Assembly (NCBI RefSeq): GCF_035978755.1
Contig: NZ_CP108414.1
Location: forward strand, 4,836,001-4,900,000
Reading direction: 5' to 3'
DNA: 64,000 nucleotides
Origin: Streptomyces sp. NBC_01298
GTDB taxonomy: Bacteria; Actinomycetota; Actinomycetes; Streptomycetales; Streptomycetaceae
This document shows positions 9,499 to 18,817 of this stretch, piece by piece. The notes under the pieces are model-generated. The model saw only the letters and a program-made list of their open reading frames with translations. It was not told the DNA's origin and ran no database searches. Position 1 is the first letter of the stretch. Each line of letters opens with the position of its first letter. The position numbers were made by a program, and so were the translations under genes.

Positions 9499-10360
9499 GG
9501 CCGTCCGGGCGTTCCGGGAACGGCTCGGGGTGCCCGGGCTGGTCGACGTACACACGCACTTCATGCCGGAGCGCGTGCTGGACAAGGTGTGGGACTACTT
9601 CGACGCGGTCGGACCGCTGACCGGCGTCGAGTGGCCCATCACGTACCGGCACGAGGAGGAGCAGCGGGTCGCGCTGCTGCGGGAGTTCGGGGTCCGGGCC
9701 TTCACCGCCATGCTCTATCCGCACAAGCCCGCCATGGCCGCCTGGCTCAACTCCTGGTCCGCCGATTTCGCCGCGCGCACCCCCGACTGCCTGCACACCG
9801 CGACCTTCTTCCCGGAGGACGGGGTGCGGGAGTACGTCGGCCAGGCCGTCGCCGCGGGGGCCCGGGTCTTCAAGGCCCACCTCCAGGTGGGCGGGTACGA
9901 CCCCACCGACGACCGGCTCGATCCGGTCTGGGGGCTCCTCGCCGAGGCCGGGATCCCGACGGTCGTGCACTGCGGTTCGGGGCCCGTCCCGGGGAAGCAC
10001 ACCGGACCCGAGCCGATCGCCCGGCTGCTGGCCCGCCACCCCCGGCTGCCGCTGATCGTCGCGCACATGGGGATGCCGGAGTACGCGGACTTCCTCGACC
10101 TCGCCGCCCGGTACTCCGAGGTCCGCCTCGACACCACCATGGCCTTCACCGACTTCTCGGAGCAGTTCAGCGGCTTCCCGCCGCAGGACCGCGGCCGGCT
10201 CGCCGACCTCGGCGACCGGATCCTGCTGGGCACCGACTTCCCGAACATCCCCTACCCCTACGAGCACCAGCTCGAGGCCCTGGAACGCCTCGGCCTCGGC
10301 GACGCCTGGCTGCGCGCCGTCTGCCACGACAACGCCGCCCGGCTCTTCCGCCTGGCCTGA
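9479..10360 (+). CDS. Amidohydrolase-2 family protein (ACMSD-like metal-dependent hydrolase or decarboxylase)
   Basis: 293 residues, TIM-barrel amidohydrolase. Metal-site motifs are visible: VDVHTHFMPE (HxH) near 22-31, FKAHLQVGGYDP near 133, TVVHCGSGPVPGKHT near 160, and LGTDFPNIPYPYEHQ near 260 with the conserved Asp. This subfamily includes aminocarboxymuconate-semialdehyde decarboxylase and related decarboxylases. The TTG start at 9479 lies inside the upstream ABM gene. The pair could act on one aromatic or quinone-like metabolite, but nothing in the sequence names it. Confidence 0.8.
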   Translation: MSAKTAEAVRAFRERLGVPGLVDVHTHFMPERVLDKVWDYFDAVGPLTGVEWPITYRHEEEQRVALLREFGVRAFTAMLYPHKPAMAAWLNSWSADFAARTPDCLHTATFFPEDGVREYVGQAVAAGARVFKAHLQVGGYDPTDDRLDPVWGLLAEAGIPTVVHCGSGPVPGKHTGPEPIARLLARHPRLPLIVAHMGMPEYADFLDLAARYSEVRLDTTMAFTDFSEQFSGFPPQDRGRLADLGDRILLGTDFPNIPYPYEHQLEALERLGLGDAWLRAVCHDNAARLFRLA

Positions 10361-10436
10361 GGGGCGGGAGGGGTTTCTCAGGGAATTCACAGCTTCAGGC
10401 AAGAGGGCTCTCACGGGCGGCGGCCAGCGTGTACGC

Positions 10437-11204
10437 ATGACTGCGACGACCACATCCCACGCGTCCACGTCCACCGGCAACCACGCGGCCCTCGTCCGGC
10501 CCGACGGCAGCCCGTGCCGGGTCCTCGTCGTGGACGACGAGGCCGCCCTCTCCGAGCTGCTCTCCATGGCCCTGCGCTACGAGGGCTGCGAGGTCCGCAG
10601 CGCGGGTGACGGTGCGGGGGCGGTGCGCGCGGCACGGGAGTTCCGGCCCGATGTCGTCCTGCTCGACATCATGCTCCCCGACATGGACGGGCTGGCCGTC
10701 CTGGGCCGCCTGCGGCGGGAGCTCCCGCACGTCCCGGTGCTGTTCCTGACCGCGAAGGACTCGGTCGAGGACCGCATCGCGGGTCTGACGGCGGGCGGCG
10801 ACGACTACGTCACCAAGCCGTTCAGCCTGGAAGAGGTCGTGGCCCGGCTGCGCGGCCTGGTCCGGCGTTCCGGGGCGGCGCAGGCCGCGCGCGGCGGGTC
10901 GGTGCTGGAGGTCGGCGACCTGCGGCTCGACGAGGACAGCCACGAGGTGAACCGGGGCGGTCAGGACGTCCACCTGACCGCGACCGAGTTCGAGCTGCTG
11001 CGCTACCTGATGCGCAACCCGCGCCGGGTGCTGAGCAAGGCGCAGATCCTGGACCGCGTGTGGTCGTACGACTTCGGCGGGCAGGCCAACGTCGTCGAGC
11101 TCTACATCTCCTACCTGCGGCGCAAGCTGGAGGGCGGTACCGGCCTTCCGCCGATGATCCACACCCGCCGCGGCGCGGGCTACCTGATCAAGCCGGCCGA
11201 CTAG
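10437..11204 (+). CDS. OmpR/PhoB-family response regulator
   Basis: 255 residues. The receiver domain occupies about 27-140 with phospho-acceptor Asp77 in VVLLDIMLPDMDG and the conserved Lys in YVTKPF. The winged-helix DNA-binding domain follows (about 155-252: LTATEFELLRYLMRNPRRVLS and the closing GAGYLIKPAD). The stop codon shares one base with the GTG of the sensor kinase, so the two are translationally coupled. It resembles regulators that control cell-envelope genes, and the operon ends in two glycosyltransferases, its probable targets. Confidence 0.92.
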   Translation: MTATTTSHASTSTGNHAALVRPDGSPCRVLVVDDEAALSELLSMALRYEGCEVRSAGDGAGAVRAAREFRPDVVLLDIMLPDMDGLAVLGRLRRELPHVPVLFLTAKDSVEDRIAGLTAGGDDYVTKPFSLEEVVARLRGLVRRSGAAQAARGGSVLEVGDLRLDEDSHEVNRGGQDVHLTATEFELLRYLMRNPRRVLSKAQILDRVWSYDFGGQANVVELYISYLRRKLEGGTGLPPMIHTRRGAGYLIKPAD

Positions 11205-12853
11205 TGGCGGCCGGCGAGCCCCGGGGCTCCCGCCGCCCGCGCCGGCCGGGCCGCCCGGCGCGTCCCCCCGGACCCCGCCGCCCCCGGTGGAGCCGGCGGC
11301 CCTGGTCGCTGCGGACCCGGCTCGTCGTCTCGGCGGTGGCCCTCATCGCCGTCGTCGGCGCTGCCATCAGCACCGTCACCACCGTCGCGCTGCGCTCGTA
11401 CCTGGTCGACAAGGTCGACGAACAGCTGCGCGCCTCCGTCGAGATAGCGAGCCACCCCGGCGCGGGCAAGTTCCCCCGGGCGAACGACCTCGGCGTCGTC
11501 ATGGGACCCGGATCCCCGCTGGCCGCCGTCGGGGTCCGCCTCGACGCCGCGGGCAAGACCGTCGACAGCCTCCGCAGCCAGCGCAGCGCGGCCATCGGCG
11601 GTTCCGGTGACGGGTCCGGGTCCAGCGGCCGCCTGCCCCTCACCACGGAGCAGGCCTCCGTCCTCGCCGCGGCCGCGCACAAGGCCGCCGACGGCAGTCC
11701 GCGCGATCCGGGTGATCCTGGCGATCCGGTCGAACTGCAGCTGCCCGGCCTCGGCGGATACCGGGTGCTGACGTCGCCCGACGCGAGCATCGTGATCGGC
11801 TTCCCGCTCACCGAGGTCGACTCCACCGTGCACACCCTGATCGCGGTGGAGGTCTTCGTCACCCTCGCCGGGCTGATCGCGGCCTCCCTCGCCGGACAGG
11901 CCCTGGTCGGTGTCGCCCTGCGCCCGCTGCGCCGCGTCGCCGCCACCGCCACCCGGGTCTCCGAACTCACCCTGGACAGCGGCGAGCCCGCCCTCCACGA
12001 GCGGGTACCCGAAGCGGAGGCCGACCCCCGTACCGAGGTCGGGCAGGTCGGCGCCGCCCTCAACCGGATGCTGGGCCACGTCTCCTCGGCCCTGACCGCA
12101 CGCCAGCAGAGCGAGACCCGGGTCCGCCAGTTCGTCGCCGACGCCAGCCACGAGCTGCGCACCCCGCTGGCTTCCATCCGCGGGTACGCCGAACTGACCC
12201 GCCGGGGCCGCGAGGAGCCCGGCCCCGACACCCGGCACGCCCTCGGGCGGATCGAGTCCGAAGCCACCCGGATGACCGGTCTGGTGGAGGACCTACTGCT
12301 GCTGGCCCGGCTCGACGCGGGCCGCCCGCTGTCCACCTGCGACACGGATCTGGCCCCGCTGGTCGTGGACGCCGTCAGCGATGCCCGGGCCGCCGGCCAC
12401 GACCACCACTGGCGCCTGGAACTGCCCGAGGATCCGGCGCCCGTCCACGCCGACCCGGCGCGGATCCAGCAGGTGCTGGTGAACCTGCTGGCCAACGCCC
12501 GGACCCACACCCCGCCCGGCACCACCGTCACGGCGCATGTTTCACGTGAAACATCCGTCGTCCGGCTCCGGATCGAGGACGACGGCCCCGGCATCCCGCC
12601 CGAACTGCTGCCCCACGTCTTCGAGCGCTTCGCCCGCGGCGACGCCTCCCGCTCCCGTTCGGCGGGCTCCACCGGCCTCGGCCTGGCCATCGTGGCCGCC
12701 GTGGTCTCGGCCCACGGCGGCCACGTCGACGTCCGCAGCGCCCCCGGCCACACCTCCTTCGAGGTCCTGCTCCCCCTGGCCGACCCCGCCGCTCCCGTTC
12801 CGGCCGCGCAGCCGCACTCACAGACGGGCCACAGGGTCAGCACACAGCGGTGA
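11204..12853 (+). CDS. Membrane sensor histidine kinase
   Basis: 549 residues. A basic Pro/Arg-rich cytoplasmic tail of about 35 residues precedes a membrane helix (VVSAVALIAVVGAAISTV), an extracytoplasmic sensor region to about 200, a second helix, HAMP (ALRPLRRVAAT) and the kinase core. His316 in ASHELRTPLASIRGY is the phospho-acceptor; N box VNLLANARTH, G1 EDDGPGIP, F box VFERFARGD and G2 STGLGLAIV are all present. The GTG at 11204 overlaps the regulator stop (TAGTG). A perfect parS site is embedded in the ATPase region. It pairs with the upstream regulator. Confidence 0.92.
   Translation: MAAGEPRGSRRPRRPGRPARPPGPRRPRWSRRPWSLRTRLVVSAVALIAVVGAAISTVTTVALRSYLVDKVDEQLRASVEIASHPGAGKFPRANDLGVVMGPGSPLAAVGVRLDAAGKTVDSLRSQRSAAIGGSGDGSGSSGRLPLTTEQASVLAAAAHKAADGSPRDPGDPGDPVELQLPGLGGYRVLTSPDASIVIGFPLTEVDSTVHTLIAVEVFVTLAGLIAASLAGQALVGVALRPLRRVAATATRVSELTLDSGEPALHERVPEAEADPRTEVGQVGAALNRMLGHVSSALTARQQSETRVRQFVADASHELRTPLASIRGYAELTRRGREEPGPDTRHALGRIESEATRMTGLVEDLLLLARLDAGRPLSTCDTDLAPLVVDAVSDARAAGHDHHWRLELPEDPAPVHADPARIQQVLVNLLANARTHTPPGTTVTAHVSRETSVVRLRIEDDGPGIPPELLPHVFERFARGDASRSRSAGSTGLGLAIVAAVVSAHGGHVDVRSAPGHTSFEVLLPLADPAAPVPAAQPHSQTGHRVSTQR
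12537..12554. promoter_or_regulatory. parS: parS, ParB-binding chromosome segregation site
   Basis: An 18-bp perfect palindrome, ATGTTTCACGTGAAACAT, containing the canonical parS core TGTTTCACGTGAAACA at 12538-12553. It lies within the coding sequence of the sensor kinase and encodes HVSRETS. ParB nucleates on such sites and ParA moves the origin region; in Streptomyces they cluster around oriC. A 16-bp exact match is not expected by chance in 64 kb. Confidence 0.93.
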
Positions 12854-12878
12854 CAGCCCGCCCCGGGAGGGTCGGGTC

Positions 12879-14144
12879 ATGCCTACCGACACCTCTTCCG
12901 GAGCGCTCCCGGTCCGGTCGCCCCTCGCGCCCGTACCGGGTGAGCCCGTCCTCGACGTGGTGATCCCGGTCTACAACGAGGAGACGGACCTCGGCCCCTG
13001 CGTGCGCAGGCTGCACGAGCACCTGACCCGGACCTTCCCGTACCCCTTCCGCATCACCATCGCCGACAACGCGAGCACCGACCGCACCCCCGAGGTCGCG
13101 GCCGCCCTCGCCGCCTCCGTGGCCGGCGTACGCAGCACCCGGCTGGAGCAGAAGGGCCGCGGCCGGGCCCTGCGCACGGTGTGGGGGGAGTCGGAAGCAC
13201 CCGTCCTGGCGTACATGGACGTGGACCTCTCCACCGACCTCAACGCCCTGCTCCCGCTGGTCGCCCCGCTGATCTCCGGCCACTCCGACCTCGCCATCGG
13301 CACCCGCCTGGCCCGCTCCTCGCGGGTGGTCCGGGGAGCGAAGCGGGAGTTCATCTCCCGCGCCTACAACCTGCTCCTGCGCTCCTCGCTCTCCGCCCGC
13401 TTCAGCGACGCCCAGTGCGGCTTCAAGGCGATCCGCCGCGAGGTCGCGACCCGGCTGCTGCCGCTCGTGGAGGACTCCGGCTGGTTCTTCGACACCGAGC
13501 TGCTGGTCCTCGCCGAGCGGGCCGGGCTCCGCATCCACGAGGTCCCGGTGGACTGGGTCGACGACCCCGATTCCACCGTGCACATCGCCCGCACCGCCGC
13601 CGAGGACCTCAAGGGCGTCTGGCGGGTGGGCCGGGCCCTGGCCGTCGGCGCGCTCCCGCTGGACCGGCTCGCCCGCCCCTTCGGGGACGACCCGCGCGAC
13701 CGCACCGCCCTGCCCGGGGTCCCGCGCGGGCTGGCCCGCCAGCTCCTGGGCTTCTGCGCGGTCGGCGCCCTGTCCACCCTCCTCTACCTGCTCCTCTACT
13801 CCGCGGCACGGAACGCCGCCGGCCCCCAGCTCGCCAACGCCGCCGCGCTGCTGCTCTCCGCCGTCGCCAACACCGCCGCCAACCGCCGGCTCACCTTCGG
13901 CGTCCGCGGCCGGGCCCGCGCCGTCCGCCACCAGGCCCAGGGGCTCGTGGTGTTCGCCATCGGACTGGCCCTGACCAGCGGATCGCTCGCCGCCCTCGGG
14001 GCCGCCAACTCCACACCGGGGCACAGCACCGAGCTGGCCGTCCTGGTCACCGCCAACCTCGCCGCCACGGTGCTGCGGTTCCTGCTCTTCCGCGCCTGGG
14101 TCTTCCCCGAACGGCGCGCCACTCCCGCGAAGGACCACTCCTGA
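12879..14144 (+). CDS. Glycosyltransferase family 2 (dolichyl-phosphate mannose synthase-like) fused to a GtrA-like membrane domain
   Basis: 421 residues. The N-terminal GT2 domain (about 25-250) has VVIPVYNEETDLG, IADNASTDRT, the DxD motif in AYMDVDLSTD, and SDAQCGFKAIRR. The C-terminal 140 residues hold four hydrophobic helices of the GtrA type (QLLGFCAVGALSTLLYLLLY onward). Such proteins transfer a sugar to polyprenyl phosphate and may flip it. RBS GGGAGG precedes the ATG at 12879. The stop overlaps the next gene's start (ATGA), so the product is probably the lipid-linked donor for the GT39-type protein. Confidence 0.88.
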   Translation: MPTDTSSGALPVRSPLAPVPGEPVLDVVIPVYNEETDLGPCVRRLHEHLTRTFPYPFRITIADNASTDRTPEVAAALAASVAGVRSTRLEQKGRGRALRTVWGESEAPVLAYMDVDLSTDLNALLPLVAPLISGHSDLAIGTRLARSSRVVRGAKREFISRAYNLLLRSSLSARFSDAQCGFKAIRREVATRLLPLVEDSGWFFDTELLVLAERAGLRIHEVPVDWVDDPDSTVHIARTAAEDLKGVWRVGRALAVGALPLDRLARPFGDDPRDRTALPGVPRGLARQLLGFCAVGALSTLLYLLLYSAARNAAGPQLANAAALLLSAVANTAANRRLTFGVRGRARAVRHQAQGLVVFAIGLALTSGSLAALGAANSTPGHSTELAVLVTANLAATVLRFLLFRAWVFPERRATPAKDHS

Positions 14145-16396
14145 TGACCACGGCAGCCCTACCGCTCCACCCGCCCTCCCCGGCCGCCCCGTCCCCCAGG
14201 ACGGCCGGGGCGCACGCCGCGCGCCCCGGCTGGGAACGCCCCGCGTTCCTCGGGCTGCTCCTCGCCGCCGCCGTGCTGCTGCTCTGGGACCTGGGTGCCT
14301 CCGGCTACGCCAACTCCTTCTACTCCGCCGCGGTCCAGGCGGGCGGGGAGAGCTGGAAGGCCTTCTTCTTCGGCTCCTCCGACGCCGGTAACTCCATCAC
14401 CGTCGACAAGCCCCCGGCCGCGCTGTGGCCCATGATGCTGTCCGTCCGGCTCTTCGGGCTCGGTGCCTGGCAGATCCTCGTCCCGCAGGCCCTGATGGGC
14501 GTCGGCACGACCGCCGTGCTCTACGCGGCCGTGCGCCGCCAGTTCGGCCCGGCGGCGGCCCTCATCAGCGGAGCCGTCTTCGCGCTGACGCCCGTGGCCG
14601 CGCTGATGTTCCGCTTCAACAACCCCGACGCGCTGCTGACCCTCCTGATGACCGTCACCGTGTACTGCGTGCTCCGGGCCCTGGACGGCGCGCACACCAC
14701 ATGGCTCGTCTGGGCCGGGGTCGCGGTCGGCTTCGCCTTCCTGACCAAGACCCTCCAGGCCTTCGTCATCCTGCCGCCCCTCGCCCTGCTGTACGCGGTC
14801 TGCGCGCCGACCCGGCTGCGCAGGCGCCTCGGACAACTGCTGCTCTCCACCCTCGCCATGGTGGCGGCCGGCGGCTGGTGGGTGGCGGTCGTCGAACTGT
14901 GGCCCGCCTCCTCCCGCCCGTACATCGGGGGCTCGCAGACCAACTCCTTCCTGGAACTGACCCTCGGCTACAACGGCCTCGGCCGGATCAACGGCGAGGA
15001 GACCGGCAGCGTCGGCGGCGGAGCCCGCACGGCGGCCGCCGAGGGCATCGCCGGCGCCCCCGGAGCCGGTGGTGGCGGCGGTGGCGGAATGGCCTGGGGA
15101 GAGACCGGCATCGACCGGCTGTTCTCCTCGAACATCGGCGGTCAGATCGGCTGGCTGCTGCCCGCCGCGCTGATCCTGCTCGTCGCGGGCCTCGTGGTCA
15201 CCTGGCGGGCCCGCCGGGCCACCGACACCCTGGAGGGCATGGCCCGCGCGGCCTTCCTGGCCTGGGGCGGGGCGCTGCTGATCACCGCGGTGGTCTTCAG
15301 CTTCATGCAGGGCATCTTCCACGAGTACTACACCGTCGCCCTGGCTCCGTACATCGCCGCCCTGGTCGGCATGGGCATCGCCGTCCTCTGGGAGGAGCGG
15401 GGCAGCCGGGCCGCCTCCCTCACGCTCGCCGGGACCCTCGCTCTCACGTCGTACTGGGCCTTCGCCTTGCTCGGTCGCTCCGCGGAGTACGTGCCGTGGT
15501 TGCGCTGGTTGGTCCTCGCTGTCGGACTCGGCACGGCCCTGCTGCTGCCGTTCACCGCGCGGCTGGGCCGCCGCACCGCACTCGGCGTGGCGGCAGTCGG
15601 CCTGGGCGTGGCCCTGGCCGGACCCCTCGCGTACTGCCTGACCACGGTGACCACCCCGCACACGGGCTCGATCGTCACGGCGGGCCCCGCGGTCGCGGGC
15701 GGCCGGGGCGGTCCCGGCGGCGGGATGCGCGGCTTCGAGATGCCGGGCGGCGGCGGGATGCCCGGGGGCGGTGGCGGAGCCGCACCGCAGGGCATGCCCC
15801 CGGGCGGAGCACCCCAGGGCGGCCAGGCCCCCGGCGGGACCGGCCCCACCGACGGCGGCCGGGGCACCCGGACCGGCGGCGGACCGGGCGGTGGCATGGG
15901 CCGGGGCACGGGCGGCGGCGGCACCGGCGGCGGCATGGGCGGCCTGCTCGGCGGGACGCGGACCAGCGCCGAGGCCACGGCCGCGCTGCGCGCCGACGCG
16001 GACCGGTACACCTGGGCGGCGGCGGCCATCGGCTCGCAGAACGCGGCGAGTTACCAGCTCGCTTCGCAGCAGCCGGTGATGGCCCTCGGCGGCTTCAACG
16101 GCAGCGACCCCTCCCCGACCCTGGAGCAGTTCAAGGCGTACGTGAGCGCCGGGAAGATCCACTACTTCATCGGCCAGAGCGGCGCGGGAGCCGACGGCGC
16201 CGTGGCCGACGGCGCCGCGGCCGGCGGCGAAACCGGCGGCGGCGCGGAGACCGGCACCGCGGCACGCGGCGGGGGCGGCCCCGGCGGGGGCGTGAGCAGC
16301 TCCATCGAGACCTGGGTCAAGGCCAACTTCAAGGCCTCCACCATCGGCGGAGCCACCTTCTACGACCTCACCGCGCCGACGTCACCGGCATCCTGA
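14144..16396 (+). CDS. GT39/ArnT-type membrane glycosyltransferase with a large Gly-rich insert
   Basis: 750 residues with about eleven predicted membrane helices. The N-terminal part is typical of polyprenyl-phosphate-sugar-dependent transferases, with the acidic loop NSITVDKPPAALWPM near 85-100. Two unusual glycine-rich stretches occur: a short one near 305-320 and a long one at about 510-610 made of GGGMPGGGG-like runs. The final 140 residues form a soluble, probably extracytoplasmic domain (YTWAAAAIGSQNAASYQL). The ATG at 14144 overlaps the preceding stop. The acceptor is unknown; cell-wall polymer or protein glycosylation are both possible. Confidence 0.85.
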   Translation: MTTAALPLHPPSPAAPSPRTAGAHAARPGWERPAFLGLLLAAAVLLLWDLGASGYANSFYSAAVQAGGESWKAFFFGSSDAGNSITVDKPPAALWPMMLSVRLFGLGAWQILVPQALMGVGTTAVLYAAVRRQFGPAAALISGAVFALTPVAALMFRFNNPDALLTLLMTVTVYCVLRALDGAHTTWLVWAGVAVGFAFLTKTLQAFVILPPLALLYAVCAPTRLRRRLGQLLLSTLAMVAAGGWWVAVVELWPASSRPYIGGSQTNSFLELTLGYNGLGRINGEETGSVGGGARTAAAEGIAGAPGAGGGGGGGMAWGETGIDRLFSSNIGGQIGWLLPAALILLVAGLVVTWRARRATDTLEGMARAAFLAWGGALLITAVVFSFMQGIFHEYYTVALAPYIAALVGMGIAVLWEERGSRAASLTLAGTLALTSYWAFALLGRSAEYVPWLRWLVLAVGLGTALLLPFTARLGRRTALGVAAVGLGVALAGPLAYCLTTVTTPHTGSIVTAGPAVAGGRGGPGGGMRGFEMPGGGGMPGGGGGAAPQGMPPGGAPQGGQAPGGTGPTDGGRGTRTGGGPGGGMGRGTGGGGTGGGMGGLLGGTRTSAEATAALRADADRYTWAAAAIGSQNAASYQLASQQPVMALGGFNGSDPSPTLEQFKAYVSAGKIHYFIGQSGAGADGAVADGAAAGGETGGGAETGTAARGGGGPGGGVSSSIETWVKANFKASTIGGATFYDLTAPTSPAS

Positions 16397-16481
16397 AACC
16401 CGCCGGACCCGGTCCCACTAGCATCGAGGGGGCGGACCGGGCATCGCGGGCCGGTCCCGTGCGCGTGAGGAGGATGCCTCC

Positions 16482-17189
16482 ATGGCCACCCCGGCGGATC
16501 CCGGCACGGCCCGGACCAGCGTCTGGCTGGCGGTACGGCCGGCCGCACGCGCCCGGCGGCGCAGCGAGGCCCCCGCGGGACTGGACCGGGAACGGATCAC
16601 GGCCGCGGCCGTACGGCTGCTGGACGCCGACGGGCTGGCCCGGTTCTCCATGAGGCGGCTCGCCGCCGGGCTCGGGGTCACCGCGATGTCCCTGTACTGG
16701 TACGTCGACACCAAGCACGATCTGCTCGAACTCGCCCTGGACAGCGCCCTGGGCGAGCTCGGTGAACGGCAGGAGCCGGCCGGGCCGCCCGTGGAGGGCT
16801 GGCCCGGCCGGCTCCGTTCGCTGGCCCGGGGCTACCGGAGGCTGCTCGCGGACCATCCGTGGGTGGCTCCGCTCACCGCCGCGTATCCGAACATCGGCCC
16901 GCACGCCCGGGCCTTCGACGCAGCCCTGCACCGGCTGCTGGAGGCCACGGGCCTGCCGGACGCCACCCGTGCCGGGGCCCGGCTGGCCGTCTCCCAGTTC
17001 CTGCACGGCTGCGGGGGCACGGTCCGGCGGCCGGCCGACGGGGAGTTCTGCCTCGCGCTCGACGTCCTGATCGCCGGGATCCAGGCGCACACCGGGCGAC
17101 CGGCGGCCGGGGCGCCCACCGCGCCCGCGCCCCCCGCCGCCACCGCGCCCGGACACCTCACCGCCCCCGCCGCGCCCGCGGCCCCGTAG
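16482..17189 (+). CDS. TetR-family transcriptional regulator
   Basis: 235 residues. The helix-turn-helix region is at about 35-85 (RERITAAAVRLLDADGLARFSMRRLAAGLGV then MSLYWYVDTKHDLLELAL). The C-terminal half matches the tetracycline-repressor type ligand domain (TetR_C). The last 25 residues are an Ala/Pro tail. GTGAGGAGG upstream of the ATG at 16482 supports the start. It converges with the MFS gene that ends at 17199, so it may regulate it or another target; no operator was identified. Confidence 0.88.
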   Translation: MATPADPGTARTSVWLAVRPAARARRRSEAPAGLDRERITAAAVRLLDADGLARFSMRRLAAGLGVTAMSLYWYVDTKHDLLELALDSALGELGERQEPAGPPVEGWPGRLRSLARGYRRLLADHPWVAPLTAAYPNIGPHARAFDAALHRLLEATGLPDATRAGARLAVSQFLHGCGGTVRRPADGEFCLALDVLIAGIQAHTGRPAAGAPTAPAPPAATAPGHLTAPAAPAAP

Positions 17190-17198
17190 ACCGCCCGG

Positions 17199-18803
17199 CT
17201 ACTCCGCCGCGGCGGCCGCCGGCTCGTGGGCCGCCGGCTTCGACCTCAGGGCGACCTCCTTGATGAACACCACCAGCACCAGCGCCAGCAGCGCGGTGGG
17301 GGCGGCGTAGAGGAAGACGTCGCCGACCCCGTGCCCGTACGCGGACTCGACGACCGTGCGGAAGGGCTCGGGCAGCTGGGCGAGGTCGGGGATCGCACCC
17401 CCGCCGGTACCGCCGTGGCCCATGGCCGCCGCCTTCGGGCCGAGCTCGGCGAGGCCGTCCTTGACGTAGTGGGTGACCCGGTTGGCCATGACCGCGCCGA
17501 GGGCGGAGACGCCCATCGCGCCACCGAGCGAGCGGAAGAAGGTGACGACCGAGCTGGCGGCGCCGAGGTCCTCGGGGGCCACTTGGTTCTGGGAGGCGAG
17601 GACCAGGTTCTGCATCATCATGCCGAGGCCGAGGCCGGTCAGCGCCATGAAGATCGCGATGTGCCAGTACGGGGTGTCGTACCGCAGGGTGCCCAGCAGG
17701 CCGAGTCCGGCCGTCAGGAGCACGCCGCCGGAGACGAGCCAGGCCTTCCACTTACCGGTCTTGGTGATCACCTGACCGGAAACGGTGGAGGAGACGAAGA
17801 GCCCGCCGATCATCGGAATCGTGAGGATTCCGGACATCGTGGGGGACTCGCCGCGGGCCAACTGGAAGAACTGGCTGAAAAACACGGTGCCCGAGAACAT
17901 CGCGATGCCGACGAAGAGCGAGGCTGCCGAGGCGAGGCTGATGGTCTTGTTGCGGAAGAGGCGCAGCGGAATGATCGGGTCGCTCGCCCTGGATTCGACC
18001 AGGAGGAAGAGCAGGCCGAGGACGAGGGCGCCGCCGGTCATCGCCGCGCTCTGCCAGGACATCCAGTCGTACGAGGTGCCGGCCTGCGTCACCCAGATCA
18101 GCAGGGCCGAGACGGCGCCGCTGATCAGGAAGGCGCCCAGCCAGTCGACCTTGACCTCGCGGCGCACGACGGGCAGGTGCAGGGTGCGCTGGAGCACGAT
18201 CAGGGCGATGACGGCGAAGGGGATGCCGACGTAGAAGCACCAGCGCCAGCCGAGCCAGCTCGTGTCGGTGATGACCCCGCCGAGCAGCGGGCCGCCGACG
18301 GTGGCGACGGCGAAGACCGCGCCGAGGTAGCCGCTGTACCGGCCGCGCTCGCGCGGGGAGATCATCGCGGCCATCACGATCTGGGCGAGGGCGGAGAGCC
18401 CGCCGACGCCGATGCCCTGGACCACGCGGCAGGCGATGAGCATGCCGGTGTTCTGGGACATGCCCGCGACCATCGAGCCGAGGACGTAGATCACCAGGGA
18501 TATCTGGACCAGCAGCTTCTTGCTGAAGAGGTCGGACAGCTTGCCCCAGAGCGGGGTGGCCGCCGTCATCGAGAGCAGGGCGGCCGTGACCACCCAGGTG
18601 TAGGAGGACTGGGTGCCGCCGAGGTCGCCGATGATCTGGGGCAGGGCGTTGGAGACGATCGTGGAGGACAGGATCGCCACGAACATGCCGAGCATCAGCC
18701 CGGAGAGCGCCTTCATGATCTGCGGGTGGGTCATGGGCGCGCTGTCGGACGTGGTCTCCGGCCGGCCGCCTCCCCGCACACCGGTGGGTGTGGTCGTAGC
18801 CAT
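17199..18803 (-). CDS. MFS drug efflux transporter, DHA2 (14-helix) family
   Basis: 534 residues with about fourteen membrane helices. Signature segments include MFVAILSSTIVSNALPQI in helix 1, LWGKLSDLFSKK in the first cytoplasmic loop, and motif C-like AVATVGGPLLGG in helix 5. DHA2 proteins export drugs using proton motive force. The ATG at 18803 is preceded by AAGGAA and lies 14 nt after the stop of the MarR gene, so the two form an operon. Induction by a substrate of the pump acting on the MarR protein is the obvious model. Confidence 0.9.
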   Translation of the reverse strand: MATTTPTGVRGGGRPETTSDSAPMTHPQIMKALSGLMLGMFVAILSSTIVSNALPQIIGDLGGTQSSYTWVVTAALLSMTAATPLWGKLSDLFSKKLLVQISLVIYVLGSMVAGMSQNTGMLIACRVVQGIGVGGLSALAQIVMAAMISPRERGRYSGYLGAVFAVATVGGPLLGGVITDTSWLGWRWCFYVGIPFAVIALIVLQRTLHLPVVRREVKVDWLGAFLISGAVSALLIWVTQAGTSYDWMSWQSAAMTGGALVLGLLFLLVESRASDPIIPLRLFRNKTISLASAASLFVGIAMFSGTVFFSQFFQLARGESPTMSGILTIPMIGGLFVSSTVSGQVITKTGKWKAWLVSGGVLLTAGLGLLGTLRYDTPYWHIAIFMALTGLGLGMMMQNLVLASQNQVAPEDLGAASSVVTFFRSLGGAMGVSALGAVMANRVTHYVKDGLAELGPKAAAMGHGGTGGGAIPDLAQLPEPFRTVVESAYGHGVGDVFLYAAPTALLALVLVVFIKEVALRSKPAAHEPAAAAAE

Positions 18804-18817
18804 GTGTTTCCTTCGGT

